Source: a virus
DNA length: 64,000 nt
Virus record (IMG/VR): IMGVR_UViG_3300006341_000010
Coordinates: 1-64,000 of that record
Reading direction: 5' to 3' (one strand)
Positions 36,562 to 43,543 of this stretch are shown piece by piece. Made by a program: the position numbers and the translations under genes. How positions within the stretch are numbered: the first letter of the stretch is position 1; each line of letters begins with the position of its first letter. The notes below the pieces were generated by a model. The model was not told the DNA's origin, searched no databases, and worked only from the letters and a program-made list of their open reading frames with translations.

Positions 36562-37158
36562 ATGAAAAGTCAATTTAGAGCTGTCAATGAGATAACTTTA
36601 CCATATATCAATGGTGAGTTTTCTATGATCCCTTTCGACCTTGAGACTCTCTCAGGTTTACCCCGAGATTTACAAAAGGTTGCTAAGGATATGCTCCAAG
36701 GTCTTAAAACCCTCACTGGAACTGCTTATTTTACCATTCACGGTAAGACCTTGAAGGCCAAAGGGACTTTAAGACGTGGTGGGGCGCACATTGATGGCAA
36801 CTATGAGCCACACTTGATGTCCTTTGGGGGTTCAGGTGGTGGTAATGGTTGGAAAGTTGGTGAAAATGGCCCTGCTATTAACACTAACTTGCACGATAGA
36901 CAGTATAATAATCCTAACGGTGGTGTTATCTTGGCTACAAACTTCGCTAGCTGCTTAGGTTGGCAAGGTGAGTACGATGGTATGCCTAATGTTGGTGGTG
37001 ATTGTAGTCATATTAAGCTAGATCAGCCTGAATTGCTCAAAGAAGACCTAGTGTATTATGGTAATAACCACTTTATACATGAATCTTTGCCTGTTGACAG
37101 AGACGTCCACCGTGTATTTGCTCGGATAACGTTACCTGAAGACCATATATACCAGTAG
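36562..37158 (+). CDS. Putative 2OG-Fe(II) oxygenase-like protein, 198 aa
   Basis: RRGGAHIDGNYEPHLMSFGG supplies an H-x-D pair (about residues 74-76), and FIHESLPVDRDVHRVFARITLP near the C-terminus supplies a distal His (about 172) and Arg residues spaced as in double-stranded beta-helix Fe(II)/2-oxoglutarate oxygenases. Glycine-rich middle. If correct it could hydroxylate a base, a protein or a small molecule. The assignment is from motif spacing only. Confidence 0.45.
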   Translation: MKSQFRAVNEITLPYINGEFSMIPFDLETLSGLPRDLQKVAKDMLQGLKTLTGTAYFTIHGKTLKAKGTLRRGGAHIDGNYEPHLMSFGGSGGGNGWKVGENGPAINTNLHDRQYNNPNGGVILATNFASCLGWQGEYDGMPNVGGDCSHIKLDQPELLKEDLVYYGNNHFIHESLPVDRDVHRVFARITLPEDHIYQ

Positions 37159-37199
37159 CAAACTAGAAGCAACCCTACGGGGTTGTTTTTATGATTGTT
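37157..37199 (+). repeat. Intercistronic hairpin element
   Basis: Outer stem AGCAA (37157-37161) / TTGTT (37195-37199), internal loop ACTA / ATGA, inner stem GCAACCC-TACG-GGGTTGT followed by TTTT. The inner hairpin plus T-run could also work as a terminator. Confidence 0.7.
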
Positions 37200-37248
37200 A
37201 TTTATACAATCTAACACTTTGTTTAAACTAATATGGAGTTATTTAACT

Positions 37249-37437
37249 ATGAAATATTTTAAAGTTGTATCGAATGTTACTGGTAAAACGGTTGTATCAG
37301 GGATTAATAAGAAATCAACTGCTAAAGCTGACAGAGATAAACTGAACGCTGACGCAGGTTTTGTGTTTAATCCCGAAAAACCTAACGCCCCTATGCCTTT
37401 TAAGGTATCTAAGGACGTCGATCACCCTAAGTACTAG
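37249..37437 (+). CDS. Early protein, 62 aa, unknown
   Basis: Start placed at ATG 37249, preceded by TGGAGT, rather than at any farther upstream in-frame codon. MKYFKVVSNVTGKTVVSGIN, a Lys-rich centre and ...FKVSKDVDHPKY. No domain recognised; nine bases before the next gene. Confidence 0.55.
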   Translation: MKYFKVVSNVTGKTVVSGINKKSTAKADRDKLNADAGFVFNPEKPNAPMPFKVSKDVDHPKY

Positions 37438-37446
37438 GAGGCTATT

Positions 37447-38526
37447 ATGGCTAATTGGTACGATAAAGGTAATTTTGTCTTTAAGGACTTAGAGAGCTAT
37501 AAGATCTTCATTGATAAGGTAGTAGACTATTTTGAAATAGGATGTACTGATGAAGAACAGGATAGTCTCCTATCTTGGGAGTATTCTGAAAACGAATGGG
37601 AACGCATAACACAGACGTATGATGAAGGAGGTAATGCTTTTTCTAGATACCTCTGCTTTTCTTCCCCTTACGTTAAAGGAAAAATCAATGATAATGATGG
37701 TAGTTTAGACCTTTATGATTTAATCGTTGACGGTAATAGTACCTATACATACAGGAAAGTCCCTATCAACCAAAAGATCTTTAATGAGCTTATTGAAACT
37801 AAACACCTAGTTCCCAAAAAAGTTAACCCTAAACAGTTAACCTTTTGGAATGCTAAGGCAGGGATGTATATCACTAATGCAGGTGCTAGAAATTGTACCT
37901 TTAAACTCAGGGAAATAAGGCATGTATGCGGTAGTGAGATTGTTCTATGTAACGGTTCTAAGATCACTACAGATAGTCAGTGTAGTTATTGGTCAATCTT
38001 AGAGAACTCTGAAGTTGAGCCTCTATATAAGGAATACTTCGAAGCGTATGAAGATACCCATACTTTCTATAAGAAGTGGGTTGAAAAACAAATTAAAGCA
38101 GTTAAAGTTGAACCACCACAGGAAAATACAACAATGCAAAAGTTAAAACAAACAGCAGTAGCAACAGCAGTAGCAAACAAATCAGCGGGTATTGAAGCAG
38201 CTAAGTTAAAAGTAGGTAAAACTGCTAATAATGCAGCGGCTAAGATGATTAAGCCTAAACTCCCTATGGGTTTTAAAGGTGCAGCAGACCATCCCCTGTT
38301 TAAAATTGCAATTGCTAATGCAGCATCCTTCGCAGTCCAGCAGATAGGTTCTCAGAACCCTAAAGCTCTTGCGATTACCGAAGCCATGATGACCTCAGCT
38401 TACTATGAGCTAGTAGATCAGATTGACGTTGAGGGTATGCTTGATGAACTTCTAGGTAAGTTCAATGGCTCAGCGGTTGATAAGCTCGTAGAAGCTAAGG
38501 CCGAACAAATTACTATTGATGAGTAA
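37447..38526 (+). CDS. Early protein, 359 aa, two-part, unknown
   Basis: N-terminal ~215 residues are acidic and aromatic (MANWYDKGNFVFKDLESYKI, CTDEEQDSLLSWEYSENEWE). A Gln/Thr/Ala-rich linker (about 220-245) leads to a basic then hydrophobic Ala-rich C-terminal region (HPLFKIAIANAASFAVQQIG). No family recognised. Starts 9 bases after the previous stop with an AGGAGG site and ends within a hairpin element. Confidence 0.6.
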   Translation: MANWYDKGNFVFKDLESYKIFIDKVVDYFEIGCTDEEQDSLLSWEYSENEWERITQTYDEGGNAFSRYLCFSSPYVKGKINDNDGSLDLYDLIVDGNSTYTYRKVPINQKIFNELIETKHLVPKKVNPKQLTFWNAKAGMYITNAGARNCTFKLREIRHVCGSEIVLCNGSKITTDSQCSYWSILENSEVEPLYKEYFEAYEDTHTFYKKWVEKQIKAVKVEPPQENTTMQKLKQTAVATAVANKSAGIEAAKLKVGKTANNAAAKMIKPKLPMGFKGAADHPLFKIAIANAASFAVQQIGSQNPKALAITEAMMTSAYYELVDQIDVEGMLDELLGKFNGSAVDKLVEAKAEQITIDE

Positions 38527-38569
38527 TAAACTAGTAGCCCTTAAGTAATTAGGGGCTATTATGATTGTT
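38525..38569 (+). repeat. Intercistronic hairpin element before the tRNA
   Basis: Outer stem AATAA (38525-38529) / TTGTT (38565-38569), internal loop ACTA / ATGA, inner stem GTAGCCCTTAA / TTAGGGGCTAT. It lies 23 bases before tRNA-Arg, where cleavage could help tRNA 5' maturation (inference). Confidence 0.7.
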
Positions 38570-38592
38570 ATTCTTGGAGATTAACTAATTAA

Positions 38593-38669
38593 GTCCTCGT
38601 AGCTCAGATGGATAGAGCGACGGCCTCCTAAGCCGTAGGTCACTGGTTCGAATCCAGTCGGGGACGCCA
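38593..38669 (+). tRNA. tRNA-Arg (anticodon CCT)
   Basis: Full cloverleaf: acceptor GTCCTCG/CGGGGAC, D-arm GCTC...GAGC, anticodon stem ACGGC/GCCGT with loop CTCCTAA (anticodon CCT, reads AGG), T-arm ACTGG-TTCGAAT-CCAGT, discriminator G and encoded CCA (38667-38669). AGG is used frequently in the phage genes, which gives the tRNA an obvious purpose. Confidence 0.97.
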
Positions 38670-38670
38670 T

Positions 38671-38752
38671 ATTGTGAGTAAGCCTATCGCTATATAAGAT
38701 ATACGGCTGGGGTACAGCGATGTAACAGGTTCGAGTCCTAACCACAATACCA
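38671..38752 (+). tRNA. tRNA-like / degenerate tRNA sequence
   Basis: Two bases after tRNA-Arg. ATTGTG (38671-38676) pairs with CACAAT (38743-38748), followed by A and an encoded CCA (38750-38752); AGG-TTCGAGT-CCT forms a T-loop with only three clear pairs. AGCC/GGCT (38681/38705) and GCTG/CAGC (about 38706-38718) give other stems, but no standard D-arm and anticodon arm in the right order. Either a decayed tRNA or an unusual tRNA mimic; no anticodon assigned. Confidence 0.45.
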
Positions 38753-38779
38753 CATTAACTAACTAAAGAGGAATAGATT

Positions 38780-38923
38780 ATGATTATATTAGCAATGATA
38801 TTTTCTTTCATATTCGCCCTGTTTGCTATGGTAAATAGTGAAGAAGAAAACCATGTACGTTGTGTTATCTATTGGGCTTTGAGTCTTGTTTGTATCTCTT
38901 ATATTTACCTACAGACTAACTAA
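38780..38923 (+). CDS. Small membrane protein, 47 aa
   Basis: ATG at 38780 after AGAGGAAT. MIILAMIFSFIFALFAMVNS (TM1) and VIYWALSLVCISYIYLQTN (TM2) with a short acidic loop SEEENH. First of a run of about seven small membrane proteins. Function unknown. Confidence 0.6.
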   Translation: MIILAMIFSFIFALFAMVNSEEENHVRCVIYWALSLVCISYIYLQTN

Positions 38924-38936
38924 TAGAGGAAACATT

Positions 38937-39128
38937 ATGGAAATTTATTTAATAGGTTTAGTAGTTAGTCTCGTACTTTGTATTTTACTTGAGTTGTTCC
39001 TACCTAGTAAGGTTGATTCTGGGACTGTAGGTGGTATTATGTTTACCATGGCTATATTATCATGGGCAGGGGTATTACTTCTGTTTTGTGGGTGTATAGC
39101 TAAAGCCCTTAAGTACCTAAGGAGTTAA
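38937..39128 (+). CDS. Small membrane protein, 63 aa
   Basis: Start at ATG 38937, preceded by AGAGGAAAC; an upstream in-frame TTG would overlap the previous gene without a site. MEIYLIGLVVSLVLCILLEL is TM1, IMFTMAILSWAGVLLLFCGC is TM2, then a basic C-terminus. Confidence 0.6.
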   Translation: MEIYLIGLVVSLVLCILLELFLPSKVDSGTVGGIMFTMAILSWAGVLLLFCGCIAKALKYLRS

Positions 39129-39129
39129 C

Positions 39130-39354
39130 ATGTTCTCATTCTCAGTATATTTAATTTCAATAGCTATCATTTGGTTGTTTGGTTATGTATTTATACTCAC
39201 AGATAACCAAACTGAACCTAATGTTAAAGTATTATCTGTATCATTTGTATGCTTAATCCTCAGTACCCTAGGGCCTGTAGGGGCTTTATGGATGGTATTT
39301 TCTGTCTTACTTATCGTAACTCAATTATTATGGAACAAATATGTGCGAGGATAG
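39130..39354 (+). CDS. Small membrane protein, 74 aa
   Basis: Three hydrophobic stretches: MFSFSVYLISIAIIWLFGYV, VLSVSFVCLILSTLGPVGAL and WMVFSVLLIVTQLLW. Starts right after the previous stop and overlaps the next gene by 14 bases, so translation is coupled. Confidence 0.6.
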   Translation: MFSFSVYLISIAIIWLFGYVFILTDNQTEPNVKVLSVSFVCLILSTLGPVGALWMVFSVLLIVTQLLWNKYVRG

Positions 39355-39517
39355 CAGGGTATTAGAAGCAATAGCAACAGTGTTGTTGGTGGTTTTTGCA
39401 TTAGTATGTTATTTACACGAACCCTTTTACATTAAGTTAACAGGCGGAGTGTTAGTTGGTTTGATTATAATTATAAATATTATTGATTATTTCGAATCAA
39501 AGGTTGACAAGAAGTGA
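39341..39517 (+). CDS. Small membrane protein, 58 aa
   Basis: ATG at 39341 inside the end of the previous gene. MCEDSRVLEAIATVLLVVFA (TM1), GGVLVGLIIIINIIDY (TM2), ending ESKVDKK. The last codons contain the -35 box of the promoter at 39504, so coding and promoter sequence overlap. Confidence 0.55.
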   Translation: MCEDSRVLEAIATVLLVVFALVCYLHEPFYIKLTGGVLVGLIIIINIIDYFESKVDKK

Positions 39518-39532
39518 AAAGTGTGATATAAT
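39504..39532 (+). promoter_or_regulatory. Consensus sigma70 promoter
   Basis: TTGACA (39504-39509), 17-base spacer, TATAAT (39527-39532). About 75 bases before the first of three paralogous membrane protein genes. Flanks (GGTTGACAA... and TGATATAATATTAA) match the promoter at 8773. Confidence 0.87.
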
Positions 39533-39607
39533 ATTAAGTATACCTTAAGGTCTTTAGGTTTATTTATTATTTATATCTATAATATTAATTAATATAGGAA
39601 TATAACT

Positions 39608-40237
39608 ATGATAGATTATATCTTTAGTACCTTTGGGTACATACCTGTCCTTAAGAGTCTTGCAGTATTATTAATTACTATGATTCTCTTATCCATCCTA
39701 GCTTTAGTAGTTAATGCTATTGCTTACTTCGCTTTAGCTCAAGATGATTTAGACAAACCCCTGTTTAAAATCACTGGGTTATTCTCTAAGATCTTTAAGT
39801 TCTTAATGGTTCCTCAGATTAAATGGAACAGTAATTATTACTCTTATACTTGGGGTAATTTACTCCCTTTCCTATCTAATAAATTATTCACAAATCATGA
39901 ATATACCCAATGTTATCTACGGAAATATGGTGATGATTCAATTGGTGGTTGTTCAGATTATAAAAGAGCATTGGATTGCTACCTAGAACCTAATCACTCC
40001 TCAGCTACCTTAGGTATATCTTTTTGGCATATAGCTTGTTTGCTATTCCGCTTAGTACTTGCTGGTATATTCCTTGATTTATCTTTATTAGCTTTTACCT
40101 ACTCCCCTCTCGCAACTTTATCTGTCCTAGGTACTATCTCTACCCTGTTCGCTACCCGATTCATCTCTAAGAAGCTGTGGAAAGTTACGGCTAAAACTGA
40201 CAACCATGAAGACCGTATCTCTAAGTTAGAAGGTTAA
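39608..40237 (+). CDS. Membrane protein, paralogue 1 of 3, 209 aa
   Basis: N-terminal TM helix (SLAVLLITMILLSILALVVN), then QDDLDKPLFKITGLFSKIFKFLM, a soluble domain with Cys/Trp residues, two C-terminal TM segments (CLLFRLVLAGIFLDLSLLAF; LSVLGTISTLFATRFI) and a conserved cytoplasmic tail KLWKVTAKTDNHEDRISKLEG. The same layout is found in the next two genes. Function unknown; an envelope role such as superinfection exclusion is possible. Confidence 0.7.
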   Translation: MIDYIFSTFGYIPVLKSLAVLLITMILLSILALVVNAIAYFALAQDDLDKPLFKITGLFSKIFKFLMVPQIKWNSNYYSYTWGNLLPFLSNKLFTNHEYTQCYLRKYGDDSIGGCSDYKRALDCYLEPNHSSATLGISFWHIACLLFRLVLAGIFLDLSLLAFTYSPLATLSVLGTISTLFATRFISKKLWKVTAKTDNHEDRISKLEG

Positions 40238-40242
40238 TAATT

Positions 40243-40842
40243 ATGTCTGTGTTAGTAGCTTATTTATATTTAGCAGGGGCTTATATATCAGCCTCTTTTA
40301 TCTGCTTAGTTCTAGGGATAGTGGTTTACTACCTGTTGTCACAAGATAAACTCGATAAACCTCTGTTCGATAGCTTCACCTTGTTTAACAAGATCTTTAA
40401 GCCTTTCATGCAACCTTATGTTAGGGTAAATGGTGGTTGTTTTTATCTTGAAGAATTATCTGAAGATGATAAGAGGTTAGTGTTTAAAGAAGATACTGAT
40501 TACTTGCCTCGATATGCTTACTTAGATCGTGATGGTGATTTAGATTATACCACTAGGGAAATCCCTAAGATCTTTGAGTTCGCTAAGGACTATAAGGAAC
40601 ATGAGACAGAGATTTGCTTTGATATTATCAAGTTAATCAGGTGGTTCTTTATTGGTGCGTTGGTTGCTTGGGGCTGTGACTTTGGCTTTACTACCTTTGC
40701 TGGTTATCCAGTAGTAACCTTAAGTATCTTAGGTACTATAGTTGCTGGTGTTTCTATTAGATTCCTATCAGGTCGTCTCTGGAAAGTAACAGCTAAAACT
40801 AATAATCATGAGACCCGAATTAAGAAACTAGAAGGTGAGTAA
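40243..40842 (+). CDS. Membrane protein, paralogue 2 of 3, 199 aa
   Basis: Same architecture: N-terminal TM, LSQDKLDKPLFDSFTLFNKI, charged middle, two C-terminal TMs (VVTLSILGTIVAGVSIRFLS) and tail RLWKVTAKTNNHETRIKKLE. Starts 5 bases after paralogue 1. Closest to paralogue 1 in the LDKPLF and WKVTAKT motifs. Confidence 0.7.
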   Translation: MSVLVAYLYLAGAYISASFICLVLGIVVYYLLSQDKLDKPLFDSFTLFNKIFKPFMQPYVRVNGGCFYLEELSEDDKRLVFKEDTDYLPRYAYLDRDGDLDYTTREIPKIFEFAKDYKEHETEICFDIIKLIRWFFIGALVAWGCDFGFTTFAGYPVVTLSILGTIVAGVSIRFLSGRLWKVTAKTNNHETRIKKLEGE

Positions 40843-40844
40843 TT

Positions 40845-41546
40845 ATGTTAGAGTTCTTACAAAATTATTTAATGGTATCTATGTCTTGGGTAACTATCAT
40901 GATATCGTTGGTTACATTAGGAGCAAGTGGGGTGCTATTTGCTTGGCTTGTTAACTACTCCTTGAACCAAGAGGCTTGGGGTGAAGATAAGTTCTGCGCT
41001 ATTAAAACTGTATGTGATTTCATTGGTAATATTACATATTGTAAGGTTCCTAAGGCTATTATTGGTGATGATAGTTATGTCTTTTACTATAAAGGTAATG
41101 AGCTAGAGAAAGTACCATCGTATGAATATAGAGAGCAGTATCATTTATGGGATAGGATATTAGGTCAGTATTATTCTCCTCCTTGCGATGATCTTATCTC
41201 CCTGATGAGGGTACACCACTGCGAGAAAGTATCTACCTACGTGAGGAGAGCTGATGGAGGCTGTAACTTAACTTATAAGAAAATTAAAGGTCAGGTATCT
41301 ACTGAGATGGAAGTTAAGGCAAGGTCTTGCTTCACTTGGAGAGGTCTCTTAGCTGCTGTAGTTTTAGACTTAACATTCTATGTGTTTACTTTAGCTCCTG
41401 TAGCTACCTTGAGTATCTTAGGCTTAGCCTCTACGATATATTCAACCCGTTGGTTGTCAGGTAAGCTTGCTAAGACAACTCAAGCTAAGGATAATCACGA
41501 AGAACGGATAACTAAACTGGAGAAAGATGATGATAAAACCGAGTAA
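40845..41546 (+). CDS. Membrane protein, paralogue 3 of 3, 233 aa
   Basis: N-terminal TM (MVSMSWVTIMISLVTLGASG), Cys- and Tyr-rich middle domain, C-terminal TMs (LLAAVVLDLTFYVFTLAPVA; TLSILGLASTIYSTRWLS) and tail KTTQAKDNHEERITKLEKDD. The most divergent of the three. Overlaps the following gene by 20 bases. Confidence 0.7.
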   Translation: MLEFLQNYLMVSMSWVTIMISLVTLGASGVLFAWLVNYSLNQEAWGEDKFCAIKTVCDFIGNITYCKVPKAIIGDDSYVFYYKGNELEKVPSYEYREQYHLWDRILGQYYSPPCDDLISLMRVHHCEKVSTYVRRADGGCNLTYKKIKGQVSTEMEVKARSCFTWRGLLAAVVLDLTFYVFTLAPVATLSILGLASTIYSTRWLSGKLAKTTQAKDNHEERITKLEKDDDKTE

Positions 41547-41778
41547 GTTATTTTATTTGTGGTTAACAGTAGTATCTATTAATGCCGCAGTCTTAATCCC
41601 TACTGTCTTCTTGTTTAATTATTATGAAAGCATAGGCCATTGGTCATCAGGGGCTTGGGAGTTTATGTTAATCTGTGTTACGGCTACTAAAACTCTCCTC
41701 TGGATTATTGGTTTAGTGGGTGGTATATGCGATAAGAAATTCTTTACTGAGGTAGAGGGAGAGGGAGAGGGACGATGA
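41527..41778 (+). CDS. Small membrane protein, 83 aa
   Basis: Starts ATGATG within the end of paralogue 3. TM1 FYLWLTVVSINAAVLIPTVF, TM2 ATKTLLWIIGLVGGICD, and a tail EVEGEGEGR encoded by GAGGGAGAGGGA, which also supplies the ribosome-binding site for the next gene (ATGA overlap). Confidence 0.6.
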   Translation: MMIKPSKLFYLWLTVVSINAAVLIPTVFLFNYYESIGHWSSGAWEFMLICVTATKTLLWIIGLVGGICDKKFFTEVEGEGEGR

Positions 41779-41930
41779 AGACATTAGCTTTAGTTATCTT
41801 ATTCATAGCGATGTTAGTTGGCTTGGTATTAACTACTAAGTTATTATTAATTACTACCTCGATGGTGGTATTGATATTGCTTGGTCGTTATAGTACTAAG
41901 CTAATCCCTATGAAACAGAAGTGGGATTAA
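41775..41930 (+). CDS. Small membrane protein, 51 aa
   Basis: ATG at 41775 overlaps the previous stop as ATGA. MKTLALVILFIAMLVGLVLT and KLLLITTSMVVLILLG form two TM segments; basic C-terminus KLIPMKQKWD. Confidence 0.6.
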   Translation: MKTLALVILFIAMLVGLVLTTKLLLITTSMVVLILLGRYSTKLIPMKQKWD

Positions 41931-41933
41931 GGT

Positions 41934-42107
41934 ATGAAGCTATTTATCCTATCAGTTATATTCTTAGTAGTAGGTATTGTGATATTAATTTTAGCAATTA
42001 ATGCCTCACTAGGTACTACTAGAGACATAGAAGCTAGTCCTTTCTTGGGATGTGTTGGTGGTTTCTTTATTACCCAATCAATTAATATGTTTTACTCATT
42101 AATGTAG
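41934..42107 (+). CDS. Small membrane protein, 57 aa
   Basis: ATG at 41934, 3 bases after the previous stop. MKLFILSVIFLVVGIVILIL is TM1; a second, weaker hydrophobic segment (FLGCVGGFFITQSINMFYSL) follows TTRDIEAS. Last of the run of small membrane proteins; its stop lies beside a hairpin element. Confidence 0.58.
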   Translation: MKLFILSVIFLVVGIVILILAINASLGTTRDIEASPFLGCVGGFFITQSINMFYSLM

Positions 42108-42157
42108 TTGTAGACTCCATGTCCTTAAGGTTCTTAGGGGCATGTATGGTTGCAATT
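42106..42157 (+). repeat. Intercistronic hairpin element, last copy
   Basis: Outer stem AGTTGTAG (42106-42113) / TTGCAATT (42150-42157) with G-U pairs, internal loop ACTC / TATGG, inner stem CATGTCCTTAAG / CTTAGGGGCATG. This is the rightmost copy I could find; the ligase operon downstream has none. Confidence 0.65.
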
Positions 42158-42176
42158 GAAACCAAAAGGAGGTTAT

Positions 42177-42407
42177 ATGTTAGTAACCTTAGATGATGGA
42201 ACGGTTATAGAAATAGGTGGTACAGTCATGGTAGTAAGAGACTCAACCACGTTGTTCCCCTCTAACTTACCTATGGAAATCTGTAATATCTATAAGTCAG
42301 TAACTACAGGGACAGTAGCGGTGATGCTTAAGTCACCAAGGGGTGTAAGGATGAACTTTAAAATACAAAACTTAAGAGCAGGTACAATAAATGTTCACGG
42401 TAAATAA
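42177..42407 (+). CDS. Hypothetical protein, 76 aa
   Basis: Start at ATG 42177, preceded by AAGGAGG (42166-42172). MLVTLDDGTVIEIGGTVMVV... is a small beta-barrel-like protein (SH3-type composition) rich in Val/Thr/Gly. Overlaps the next gene by 17 bases. No family recognised. Confidence 0.55.
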   Translation: MLVTLDDGTVIEIGGTVMVVRDSTTLFPSNLPMEICNIYKSVTTGTVAVMLKSPRGVRMNFKIQNLRAGTINVHGK

Positions 42408-42621
42408 AAAGGTAGCACTTGTAGTATCTCAGGGTACAACCACTGAGTTAGCTACAGCTGATGGTGGATGTCATCTTGAGAAAGGTGAACGGGTAAGTGC
42501 ATTAGAGATCACATCAATCAGTGGTCAGATGTTCTATGCTCTACGTAAGAAGTCACAGAAGCTTATCTTATTTAAGCCTGAGACTTTCGGTTCTTTTAAT
42601 AATTTTTTAGGAGCATTTTAA
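42391..42621 (+). CDS. Hypothetical protein, 76 aa
   Basis: MFTVNKKVALVVSQGTTTEL... beta-rich with GMFYALRKKSQKLILFK-like strands. Its end carries TTTTTAGGAGCATTTT, the ribosome-binding site of the ligase operon. Possibly the same small beta fold as the gene before it; function unknown. Confidence 0.55.
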   Translation: MFTVNKKVALVVSQGTTTELATADGGCHLEKGERVSALEITSISGQMFYALRKKSQKLILFKPETFGSFNNFLGAF

Positions 42622-42622
42622 G

Positions 42623-43543
42623 ATGCCAAATGTTAGATTAGTTTTTGAAGGCGGTCAATCAGGCCGTGACTCAGGTGGTTGCTTTGGGTTCTCAGGTCGT
42701 CATGGTGATTGTCGTACTCGTTTCCGTAACGACTGTGGTGGAGTCCCTGTTACTAACTACATCTATGAGTTTTACAATAGTGTAAGAGGTGATCATTCTG
42801 CTGATAGTGATGCTAAGTTCATGCTTGATTACTTAGCTACCCAGTCACCTTGGCGTAAGTATGTTAATGGATTAAATATTGAACAAGGTAGATTGAACCG
42901 TGCAGGTAATGAAGTAGATATCAAGACAGACATTCCAGGCCATGCTGTGATTGGTACAGCTTCTATGTTCCGTTTTGTAGTTTACTTACACAATGGTAAC
43001 AAACACGTCCTCAAGGCCTTTAAAACTGCATGTGACCTAGGTTGTAATCCTAACATAGCTTTTGTTACTTGTGTCTTAGGTTACGGCTTGAACTCCCAGC
43101 CTCAGAACTCTGCTTATAGCACTTCGTTGAACGCTTACCCTGATATCGGTGACGACACTCCGTTTGATTTCAGCAGGATTGCTTTGTCAGATTTCCAAGC
43201 CATCATTGCTGGTACTTGGGAGTACAAAGATAATGATAGTAATCCTTTCCCTAAGTACCGAGACACTGGTCGTTATCAACAAGAGATCTTGAACTCTTTC
43301 AGGACTGGTAATTTCAGTTTCCCTCAGTATGTACAACGTCGTTTCTATCAGAGTGGTAGTTATGTAGCGCCTCGTAGTCAAGGCAGTCGTGGTTTAGGCA
43401 GAAGTACTAGCCAATCATTAACAGTGCACAACAACCAAGTCTGTATTGAACCTCTATCTCTTATCGGTGTAGCCTTACAGCTAGATGCAGAGGTTAAGAA
43501 GTTCGGGACATTCCAATCAATTAACTTACATCACGGGGTATAA
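42623..43543 (+). CDS. First gene of the ligase operon, 306 aa, unknown
   Basis: MPNVRLVFEGGQSGRDSGGC begins a Gly/Cys/Arg-rich N-terminus (about 10 to 40, with Cys at several positions), then globular mixed alpha/beta with VVYLHNGNKHVLKAFKTACD, and a Ser/Gly/Arg-rich segment RSQGSRGLGRSTSQSLTV near the end. No family recognised. One-base overlap with the GGCT-like gene ties it to the operon; it may be the substrate, scaffold or acceptor of the ligase enzymes (inference). Confidence 0.6.
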   Translation: MPNVRLVFEGGQSGRDSGGCFGFSGRHGDCRTRFRNDCGGVPVTNYIYEFYNSVRGDHSADSDAKFMLDYLATQSPWRKYVNGLNIEQGRLNRAGNEVDIKTDIPGHAVIGTASMFRFVVYLHNGNKHVLKAFKTACDLGCNPNIAFVTCVLGYGLNSQPQNSAYSTSLNAYPDIGDDTPFDFSRIALSDFQAIIAGTWEYKDNDSNPFPKYRDTGRYQQEILNSFRTGNFSFPQYVQRRFYQSGSYVAPRSQGSRGLGRSTSQSLTVHNNQVCIEPLSLIGVALQLDAEVKKFGTFQSINLHHGV

